A DNA stretch of 34,928 bases from an uncultured Oscillospiraceae bacterium. Lineage in GTDB: Bacteria; Bacillota_A; Clostridia; Oscillospirales; Oscillospiraceae. Position 1 is the first letter of the stretch. The number at the start of each line of letters is the position of its first letter. The position numbers and the translations under genes are program-made. The notes beneath the pieces are model-generated. The model did no database searches. It saw only the letters and a program-made list of their open reading frames with translations, and had not been told where the DNA came from. The stretch covers positions 1-34,928 of the forward strand of contig CAKTZK010000005.1 of the NCBI GenBank assembly GCA_934635515.1, read 5' to 3'. Positions 16,737-25,700 of the stretch are shown here, piece after piece.

Positions 16737-16936
16737 GGGCGCCCCCTCCTGTTTTGTCTTCCCTCGCTGGAAAACGGCGTGTCCTTCCCGCCGTATGCGC
16801 CCGCACACAGCGTCTTGTCTCCCGGGAAGCCCGGCAGCCCATCCCGCTTGACCGTATGGCATTATTTGCCATTTCACACGGTTTCTCGACAGGAAAAGCC
16901 AAAAAACGACACACCTATCCATTGAAATGCATATTA

Positions 16937-16965
16937 ATTATATATCATACTCTCTCCTTTGTCCA
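16937..16965 (-). promoter_or_regulatory. Promoter of the SipW/AAA+ cluster
   Basis: On the minus strand, TGGACA (16960-16965), a 17-base spacer, then a perfect TATAAT (16937-16942). The predicted start at about 16930 gives a leader of nearly 200 bases before the ATG at 16736. It is the best promoter seen upstream of the 16.7-kb gene run. Confidence 0.75.
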
Positions 16966-17045
16966 CGGTATTTTTAAGGATTCTTTTGAAATCTGCCACA
17001 ATAATTCGCATGTAATTTTGTCGGAATTGCTGCTTCTTTTGAGTA

Positions 17046-17057
17046 CCCCCCCCCCCC
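17046..17057. repeat. Homopolymer of 12 C (G on the minus strand)
   Basis: A 12-base C run in the intergenic region, about 80 bases upstream of the -35 box of the cluster promoter. Such tracts can vary in length by slippage; here it is outside both promoter hexamers and any gene. Confidence 0.9.
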
Positions 17058-17085
17058 ACGTAATTTGCTTCTGTAAAAATAGATA

Positions 17086-17108
17086 ACCGGAAGCAAAATG
17101 CTTCCGGT
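17086..17108 (-). terminator. Intrinsic terminator of the HD-GYP/EAL-like gene
   Basis: A perfect 10-base stem (17086-17095 with 17099-17108) with a 3-base loop, followed on the minus strand by TATCTATTTTTAC. It lies 22 bases after the stop codon of 17130-18590 and separates that gene from the cluster promoter. Confidence 0.8.
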
Positions 17109-17129
17109 CACTCTTATTCTATTTAGCTT

Positions 17130-18590
17130 TCAGGCATTTCTCTCCTGGAGCAGGCAGTCGCGGATCAGCTCGTCCTCCTCCACAACGATGCCCGTCACAG
17201 GTCCGCTCATGGCGCAAACACCGCAGGCGGTAAGCCAGCGCTGCACATTGGTATCGTCCACACCGCCACCCAACAGCGTGAAGCCCATGTCGTGCAGGGC
17301 GGTGAGGGCGTCAGCCGTGTTTTCCTGCATATACAGCTCCCGCTTCACCCGCAGATGGGTAAAGCCCAGCTCCCGCACCTCGTCCAGGGACAAGGTGCCG
17401 GGGTCGTAACCATCCAGCACCAGGGTGATGCCGCTGCGGATATACCGGCTCAGCGTAGCCCGCAGGCCCTTGCTGCCCCCGGCCACATCCTCCGCCGGAA
17501 CGGTGAGCATCAGCTTGCTGCGCTCAATGGGCTGATCCTCGAACAGCTCGTTAAACCGGGCCAGCTGGTTTTCCCGGGTAAAGAATCCCGGCAAGGTCTG
17601 CACCAGCACACCCAGGGTGTCCAGCTTGCAGTTCTGCATACGCAAAACCGTGTCCGCCGCCTCATACAGCAGGTAAAAGCCCACCTCCTGTATAAGCTCC
17701 GCCTTGGTAAGTATATCCGCCATTTCCTCGGCGGTCTCGGTCTCGCCCGGACGGTCTGCCGCGCAGGCAAACCAGGCAGCCGCCTCGTAGGCAACCACCT
17801 TGCCGCCCTCGCCCACCATAGGGCGGTAGCGCAGGCCCATGGGCCGATCCTTGCGCTTGTCCACCAGGTGGATGGTCTTGGGCAGGGTCATGGTGTAGTG
17901 GACGTATTTGTTATACACGCCCCGACACTTGCTGCGGCAGGCCTGAAGCACGGCAATAAGCTCCGGGGACCACAGGCTGTCCGCCCCGGCCAGAAGTACC
18001 TCAAAGGCCTCCTTGAACGGGTCCTCGCTCTTGGTCTCCGACGCCAGCCGATCCAGCTCCTTGGCCAGGCCCACGATCTGGGCAATGGGGCTGATATCCC
18101 CGCCCTTGCGGCCCTCCGGATAGCCGGAGCCGTCGTAGCGCTCCATGTGCTGCTGGCAGCTCTCCCGCTGCATCTGCCAGGGGATGTTTTCCGTGTCGAT
18201 GCTCTGGGGGCCGCTGCGCTTTTCCTTGGCCGAAAGGCTGCTCTCCTGCAGAGCGGCGATGAGCGTCCGGCCGTCGGTGGTGTACTTGCGGTAAACGGCC
18301 ACCTCTTCCTCGGTGAAGTCGTTTCTCCAGATCTGGTATTCCGGCGGCACCAGGGCCTTGCCCAGCTGATGGTACAGGCCGCACTTGTAGGCCAGGTCCG
18401 CAAATTTGCTGCTGATCTGCTGGCGGCCCTTATCCGTGTCTGCGGCGAAGCCGTTTTCGCAGGCCTGCACAAACAGCACCTGGGTATAGGCTGCCACGCG
18501 CACCGACTGCTGGCGGATCACCGGGGCAAGACCGTGAAACGCCTCATCCCAGGTTTCGTATTCTTTTCGCTTCCAATCTTGCTCAAGCAC
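17130..18590 (-). CDS. Degenerate HD-GYP plus degenerate EAL domain protein
   Basis: 486 residues, starting at GTG (18590) with AAAGGAG nine bases upstream. Residues about 55-220 follow the HD-GYP pattern: YHQLGKALVP replaces the usual HDIGK, losing the Asp of the HD pair, and QHMERYDGSGYPEG keeps GYP but has HM instead of HH. Residues about 250-486 follow the EAL pattern: YRPMV..YEAAAWF in place of EALLR, LVLDGYDPG in place of DDFG, and VKREL in place of KID, so nearly all catalytic and metal residues are missing. No membrane segment or signal. Such proteins usually bind rather than cleave cyclic di-GMP, or act as protein scaffolds. It sits next to the fibre cluster, suggesting a control role, but this is inference. 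Confidence 0.8.
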   Translation of the reverse strand: MLEQDWKRKEYETWDEAFHGLAPVIRQQSVRVAAYTQVLFVQACENGFAADTDKGRQQISSKFADLAYKCGLYHQLGKALVPPEYQIWRNDFTEEEVAVYRKYTTDGRTLIAALQESSLSAKEKRSGPQSIDTENIPWQMQRESCQQHMERYDGSGYPEGRKGGDISPIAQIVGLAKELDRLASETKSEDPFKEAFEVLLAGADSLWSPELIAVLQACRSKCRGVYNKYVHYTMTLPKTIHLVDKRKDRPMGLRYRPMVGEGGKVVAYEAAAWFACAADRPGETETAEEMADILTKAELIQEVGFYLLYEAADTVLRMQNCKLDTLGVLVQTLPGFFTRENQLARFNELFEDQPIERSKLMLTVPAEDVAGGSKGLRATLSRYIRSGITLVLDGYDPGTLSLDEVRELGFTHLRVKRELYMQENTADALTALHDMGFTLLGGGVDDTNVQRWLTACGVCAMSGPVTGIVVEEDELIRDCLLQERNA

Positions 18591-18620
18591 GGTGTTTCTC
18601 TCCTTTGCGCTTAATACAAA

Positions 18621-18658
18621 CCTAAACCCGGCAGGCAGAGCTGTCCGCCGGGTTTAGG
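18621..18658 (-). terminator. Intrinsic terminator of the dockerin/FIVAR operon
   Basis: A perfect 12-base outer stem (18621-18632 with 18647-18658), extended inside by CAG/CTG pairs, then TTTGTATTAA on the minus strand. It begins 17 bases after the stop codon of 18676-19740. The tail is only moderately T-rich. Confidence 0.7.
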
Positions 18659-18675
18659 GTGCAGATCATGATGGG

Positions 18676-19740
18676 TTATTCGTCGTCGCTGATGTCATAG
18701 TCCACCAGAGGGGTGTTGTCCACCTGGTTTTTTTTCTTAGTGCCGTTCTTCTTGACCAGGACCACCACCAGCACTACGTTGGCCGCCAGGCTGATGAAGA
18801 ACAGGATGGGCCATACCTTGTGGATGGAGATGTTGCAGAACTTGCCGTTGCCGCCGGCCAGCTGCTCGATCAGGTCGTTGATCTGCTTGGCCGCAGCGTC
18901 CACCTGGGCCTGGTCATCGCTGCCCAGCATCAGGTTGCCGTTGGTCAGGGCATCCAGCAGAGCCAGCCACAGGCTATTGGTCTCGTTGTCCTTGCCCAGA
19001 TCCTTAGCCTTTTCAATGGCCTCCAGCAGCTTGCTGTAGTCCACCTTCACCAGGCCGTTCAGCGCGTCGCTGAGGGTCTTGGCCGCAGCGTCGATCTCCT
19101 CCTGGCTGGTGCTGGACAGAGCCGCCTGGGCCTTGGTCAGGGCGTCTACCATCTTGTTCCAGCTGTCAGCGGTGTAGCCGTCCTTCTTCAGGTTGGAGGC
19201 CTTGTCGATGAGATCCTGCAGCTTGCTCAGGTCCACCTTCACCTCAGACCCGCTGCTACTGCTGCCGCTGCCACTGCTGCTGCCACTGCTGCTTCCGCCG
19301 CTGCTGCTGCCGCCGCCATTGTTGCTGCTGTTACCGCCGCTGCTGCCGCCGCTGACAACTTCAACCGTGTAGGACACCGTACCGGTATCTTCCAGTTCGC
19401 CGTCAATGTTATAAGTTCTGTAGCTGAAGGTAACGGTATATACATCGCCTACCTTCGCTCCGGAGGGAGCCGTAACGGTGGCCGTAACCGTTTTCGTGCC
19501 GGTACCGCCCATGGCGTACTTATTGTTTTCTACGGTGCCTTCACTGGCGGAGTACCGTACAGACCCTGCGCCCGAGAAGGAAACGCTTCCATCCAGGCCC
19601 TCAACATTTTTCGAGAACACAACATCTACGCTGCCGCCGGGCTTCACCGTGTAGTTAGCTGCGCTGGCCATGACCAGGGAAACCGTCAGCACCAGGACCA
19701 CCGCGATCACAGTGGCAATGATTTTCTTGCCCAATTTCAT
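18676..19740 (-). CDS. Membrane-anchored surface protein: cohesin-like beta domain, Ser/Gly linker, two FIVAR domains
   Basis: 354 residues from the ATG at 19740, chosen because GGAGAGG lies nine bases upstream; 19758 lacks an RBS. Order: signal peptide (1-27, ending VMASA), a beta-rich domain (about 28-125, with GAKVGDVYTVTFSY), a Ser/Gly/Asn linker (about 129-165), a FIVAR domain with DGYTADSWNKMVDALTKAQ, a second weaker FIVAR repeat (to about 298), a membrane helix (about 308-330) and a short acidic cytosolic tail. The gene lies 54 bases after the stop of the giant dockerin protein with no terminator between them. That pairing suggests that the beta domain is a receptor for the dockerin (cohesin-like), but it is shorter than standard cohesins and the fold assignment is only a guess. 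Confidence 0.85.
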   Translation of the reverse strand: MKLGKKIIATVIAVVLVLTVSLVMASAANYTVKPGGSVDVVFSKNVEGLDGSVSFSGAGSVRYSASEGTVENNKYAMGGTGTKTVTATVTAPSGAKVGDVYTVTFSYRTYNIDGELEDTGTVSYTVEVVSGGSSGGNSSNNGGGSSSGGSSSGSSSGSGSSSSGSEVKVDLSKLQDLIDKASNLKKDGYTADSWNKMVDALTKAQAALSSTSQEEIDAAAKTLSDALNGLVKVDYSKLLEAIEKAKDLGKDNETNSLWLALLDALTNGNLMLGSDDQAQVDAAAKQINDLIEQLAGGNGKFCNISIHKVWPILFFISLAANVVLVVVLVKKNGTKKKNQVDNTPLVDYDISDDE

Positions 19741-19794
19741 TTCTTCACACCTCTCCATTTCTGCACATTTCTGAATAATTCATCTTTCGCATGG

Positions 19795-22700
19795 TTAAAG
19801 ATCAACCTTGATCACCTTGGATACATAGCCGGCCCAATCCTGGAACTTTCTTCTGTTCCGGACCATATCGCCCGCATTAACCTCGCCATCCAGGTTCGTA
19901 TCGGCTGCCAGCAGCGCAACACCAGTCAGGGTTCGGACCCCCTGGAAGTGTCTGCGCATCAGGACCATATCGCCGGCATCCGTTTCGCCGTTGCAGTTGA
20001 CATCGCCCATAACGATGATGGTGTATCTATACAGTTCATTGTCAGCGGCAACGGTGACAACCGCACCGTTTTTCACCAGGCCGCCGCTGGTCAGGCCGCC
20101 GTCTTCCACTGTAACAGTGCCGTTCGGCTTATTCAGAATCTTGCGCAGTGCCGTCTGCATCTGAGCAGCGTTGATACCCTCAGGACGAATATCCAGCTTC
20201 AGATAGCCCTTGTCTACCACCATCGGGGTCTTGAGCGCCACGGTGTAGGTGTAGCCGTCCTGCTTGACCTCATAGCCGGAGAGGTCGGTGGTGACATTCA
20301 GAGCCGCGTCGGACACCAGTTTGGAGTCGGCGTTCTTCAGCACGAAGCCGAAGCCTGCCTGGTCGATCTTCTCGGCGCCGGTGACGGTCAGCTCACCCTT
20401 GACCTCCACATCCTTGCTCAGGGTCACATCAGCAAGGATCTCCAGCGTGCCCTTGCCATCCAGGATCGCCAGAGCAACATCCAGATCCTTATAATACTCG
20501 CCGTTGGCCTTCACCGGGTACTGCACCAGGTAAGCCTTGTTGCCGGACACCTCCACGTACCAGCCTTCCCCACCGCTTTCCACCATGTCGGCGGTAATGC
20601 CGTCCATGGTGACGCTGGCGTCAGTGGACTTCAGCACGAATTTGTGTCCATCCAGGTTCAGCGTGCGGCCCTCAACGGTCAGAGGCACGCTGACCTCCAC
20701 ATCGCCCGTCAAAGTCTGGGTCTTGCTGTTCAGCACCAGGGTCACGCCCTCGGTGTCGTTGTTGATAAAGGTCAGGGCCTCGGCCAGGTCGTCGCCGTTA
20801 TACAGGTACTGGCCGGTGTGGTCCTTCACCACGATGTCCTTGTCCTCGGTGAAGAGGGCGGCCATCAGGTCGATGTTGAAGGTCGCCTTGGCGGTACCGG
20901 TGAGCATCTTTGCACTCCGGGTGATATCCAGGACCTTGTCAACATACTTAATATTGTATTCGCCGTAGGTGTCGGTCTTGAGACCGGCCAGGGTGCCGCT
21001 GTTGCCGTTGATCTTTGCGTAGTTGAGAACACGTCCGGCGGCGTAGATCAGGTCGCCGAAGGAGTTCATCAGCGCAGAGGTCTCGGTATCCAGCTCGATG
21101 GTCAGGCCCAGCTTATTGGCCTGTGCCTGGAAGATGGGCTTTGCGGTCAGAGCCTTCAGCGCGGTGAACAGCTGCTGGCTGGTCACCTTCTCCACAGCGG
21201 TCTTCAGGGCGTCCTGGCCCTTGCCGTCCACCACATCCTGAATGCCCGCCACCAGCTCAGCACGCAGCGCGTCGCTCTCGGGCAGGCTGTTGGCCACGAT
21301 CATAGCCGGGAAGATCACATAGTTGATATTGTGCTTGGCATCGATGGAGGCCTTCACGTTGGCCGCGCCCTCGGCGCTGACGTTCACATCGTCGCTGTCG
21401 CCGGACACCAGGATCTTCTGCAGCTCCACCATGGTGCTTTCATCCACTGTCAGGGTGTCACCCAGCACGGTGAGGATGCCCTGGATGCGGTCGATGGCGC
21501 CGGTGTACTGCTGGCTCTGATCCAGATCCACGCTCAGGTTCACCACATCGGCCTGGCCGTCGTCCGTGCTGACGCTGATGTAATCGCTGTCAGTCACCTC
21601 CGCTTTCAGGCCGAAGCCGGTAGCAGTAACGGTGTAGGAGATGATGTCTTCCTTATTTTCAATGGCGGCGTTGATGCCATCGAAGTCAGAGAGCTTGCGG
21701 ATGATGTCGTTAGCCAGGGCGTTGATGCCGTCCAGGTCCAGGCAGCCCACCAGGAGGTTACCGGTACCGGCCACGGAGGCGGTATCCACCATGTCCGCAA
21801 AGTCATTCAGCTGCAGGTCATACAGCACAGTATCGGTGCCGTTGATGTTCACGGACACCTTCTTGGTGGCGTTGCCGTAGCTCATGACCACCTCGGACAC
21901 GGCCTCGGCAGCCAGGGCCAGTACATTGCGGCGGGACTTGGCCATGTCTCTCCACAGGGAGGCATCGGGCACCAGGGATACGGAGATGTTCTCACCGTTC
22001 TCGCCGGTGGAGCGGGTCACGGTGTAGAGCTGCTTGGCCAGGGCGGAGCCGTCGGTGGCATTGCCAGGATTATCCAGGCCGCCCTTGGTAATGTAGCTGT
22101 TGATAACGATAACGCGATCGTTCTCACTGCTGACGACCTTACCCAGCTTGTGGCCGTTGAGGTCGATGATCACATTATTGCAGCCCTCGTTCACGGTGAT
22201 CTGCTTGCAGGAATCATCCAGCAGGACGATGGCGGTGTTGCTCTGGGTCACGGTGAAGGAAGAGTCCGTCGAGGACGGGATAAACTTCACCAGGCCGCTG
22301 GCGCTCTTCTGGGCGTGCATCACAACCGCCGCATAGTCCTCGGAGTGGGTCAGCTTCAGGCTCACCCGGCCATTGAGGGTCTTGCTGGCCAGGCGCTGGG
22401 CCACCATGTCGCTGAGGTCCTTGTCGCTGATCTTGCCCAGCAGGTTGGTCATGTCAAAGGTCAGCTGGGTAGCCAGGCTGGTGGCGTCGCCCGTGGTATC
22501 GGAGAAGGAGCTATCCCGCAGGATCGCCTTGATAACGCGGAAGAATCTCTGGTACTTGGTCACATCATACTTGGTGATGCCCAGCTTGGTCAGAGTATTC
22601 TGGAAGGTAGTGGTAGAGGTGCGGTCATCCTTCATCACGGGATCGATGACGCTGTTATACAGCGTGGGAACGATCTCAGACAGGTCCCAGCCGTCCTCCG

Positions 22701-25700
22701 TCACATTGTTCACGTCCGCCCGGTTGAGCACCAGAGCGGAGCCCATGAGTGCCTTGTAGAGCAGGTTGGAGTCCACACTGACATTGACGCTGCCGTTATC
22801 CAGGGTGGCGTCGATGCCCTTATCCTTCAGGGTCTGCACGTTGCTGCGGACCTTCTGCAGGGTGGAAGCGCTCTGGTCAAAGTCCTCCAGGGTAAACACC
22901 ACGGAAACGGGGGTGCCGTCAAACTTGGTGTCAACGCTCAGCAGCTGGCCGCCCATGACATCCAGGTCGTTCACATAGCCGCCGTCCACAGCGTAGCCGC
23001 CCTTGGCATCGGCCGTCCACAGAAGCTTACCGCCCTCGATGCTGCTCTCCTCGATGTCGCCCTCGGCATTGATAACATTAAGGATGGTGTCCATACCCAC
23101 GCCGCTATTGAGTACTGCGTCCACAGCGGCCTGCAGGTCGAACTTGCCCTCGTTGAAGAAGTACTGGTCGTTCTCGCCCATCTGAATGGCGTTGTAGTCC
23201 AGCAGCTCCTCAGCCAGGCCCTTCACGGCGGACTGGGGCTTCATAGCGGTGCTGGGTACCAGACGGACCACCAGGGTCAGCTGGCCGTCCACCTCGTAGG
23301 GGATCACCGCCACGCGCAGGCAACCCTCCTGGCCGTCGATGGCCGTGGTCATGCCTTCGCCGGTGGCGAGAGCCTTGTTCACAGCCTCCACGGAAGCCAT
23401 CAGCTTCTCCCGGGCCGTGTCCATCTTAGTGCGCACGATGGTGCAGGAGCCATTTGCGAACAGGGTGTCGAAGGCCATGTCGCCGGTGGCGTCCATATTA
23501 AATGTATACTTGCCGCTGGTAGCGGAGACAGCATTGCCGCCGATGGAGTAATCATAGCGGAAGCCGGTCTCGCCGCAGGCGGGCAGGACAATGGAGGGAT
23601 GGTCGTAGGGGAAGCTGGTCTCGCCCACGCTCTGGCCATTCTCGTCCACGAAGCGCACGGTGTAGGTCTTGGGTGCGTAGACCGCCGTCACCGCCAGGTC
23701 GCCGCTCAGCTGCGCTCCCTCGGCGGGGATGTTGGCCTCGCTCTTGGCCGCATAGTGCTTCTGGTCCACATTGGCCGCCAGCTCATCCACAGCGGCCGCA
23801 ATGGCTGCCCGCTTCGCCGCGTCAATGGTCACATACTTCTCGCCCTCATCGTCGCTGAAGGTCAGGGTCTTGGTCTGCGTAGACTGGGTGGTGCCGTCGC
23901 TGCTTTCCACGATCACATTGACGGTGACGCTCTTCTTGCCGATGCCGGCAGCGCTGAGCTCCGTGGTCAGCACCGGGGCCTCGGTCACAGCAGCGTACTC
24001 CTTCACGCCATCGGCGTTGGAAATCAGCGCATCTGCCAGAGACCTCAGGGCCGTGTTGGTCGCACCGGTATTGATAGCGGCATTGGGAGCCACCAGCTTC
24101 GCCTGGGTGTCCTCCAAAGTGCTGCTGATCTTGTCGATCTTCTCGTAGTATTCGCCCATACCCTGGGAGACCAGTACGGACTCCAGGCCGGGATCGACTT
24201 TGATGATGGTCAGGTACTCATTCAGGTATGCAAGCTGCATACGGATAGCCTCGGAATTCTGATAATAATATGCCAGCCGGGCCGCGTCATTCAGGTCCTT
24301 ATAAGCAGACACATAGGCAAACAGCAGCAGATTGTTCTCGCTGTCGCAGCAGTTTGCCAGCATGGCTCTGGCGGCGTCCTTAGAGGTTTCCAGCATGTTG
24401 TCATCGCCGCAGATGAAGTTCTTGATGGACAGAGCCTTCTCGCTCACCTGCTTCAGGTTGTCATACTGACCCGCCAGCTTATTCAGAGCCTCCAGTTGAT
24501 CCTGGGCCTCCCGGGCCAGGGTGTAGGGCAGGTTCAAAATGGCGGTGGTCTCCTGGGCATCCAGACCCAGGGTCTTCCAATCCAGCTGCAGGGCGTACTG
24601 CACCTTCACGGTGTCGAAGCTCTCGGCGATGCTGGCCAGGTAGGTCCCGTCCGCCTGCCCCGCGAAAGTCACCTCGGCCTGGTCCTTACCGTCCACCACG
24701 GGGATGGCGGTGGTGGGAATCCACTGCATCCCGTCGGTGCTGGCGTTGAAGGTCTTGGCCTCCACAGTGTAGCCGCCCTCAACGGCGGCTACCGTCAGCA
24801 GTGCGTCGTCGTTAGAGGGAGTGCGCAGACGCACAACGCCGGTCAGCAGGGCGTTCTGGCCCAGGATGGCGTTAGCGGCGGCGTCATCGGCGGCATAGTT
24901 CTTGCCGATGAGCTGGCCCAGGTTGTGCTGCTCCCAGGCCTTGCCCGCCTTGCGGGTGATGGTGGTGTCGCCCACCACACGCACCTTAGCGCCCTGGTCG
25001 TAGGCCACGCCGTTGACGGTGTAGTCCCAAACCAGGTCCTTGTCCGCGTGGGCAGGCAAGGTCAGCGTGTAGCCGTAGGCTGCGCTGGTAATGGCAATGT
25101 CGTCACAGCCCTCCGCCGTAATGGCAAAGGTCTTCGGGGTATAAGAAATGGTATATGTATAGGTCTTCCCGTCCTCCAGGCCGGCGGCTCCGATAGCCGG
25201 GTCCACCGTCACGGTGCGGGTATAGTTGGTCTCGTTCACATCGTAGGCCGCCCAGCCGTTCAGGGCTCGGGCCTCAAAGCCGTTGGCGGCAATGGCGTCG
25301 GCAATGGCGCTCTGGCCGGCCTCGGCAGGCAGACGCACCGTGGAGCCGTCGCCGGAATCCACCAGCATGGTGGTGGTCTCGGTCGCACCGGTGGGGATCA
25401 CATCGGCCTTCACAACCACCTTCACGGTGGCCTGGGCCATGTTGGCCGTCACCGTGGTGGTGTCAGCCAGCAGCTTGTCCTTGGTAGCGGTGGTGCCGCT
25501 GAGAGTGGTAATGGCGTCCAGCTTGGTGTCCAGCGCCGTGCCGTCCGCACCGTCCTTCACCAGACCGGCCACCACGGACCAGTCAAATTCCGCACCGGTC
25601 TTCAGGTCAGCAACCATGGCAGCCAGCAGCTTGGAGACCGTTGTGCTCAGGGTGCCATTGTTGGTCCAAGAGCTCATTCCCTGAACAGCTCTCTGGGTCA

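Noticed and set aside
16737..16922. Upstream extension of the first cluster gene to 16922
   Set aside because: The extension has no RBS and would begin about eight bases after the predicted transcription start; the ATG at 16736 has AGGAGGGGG.
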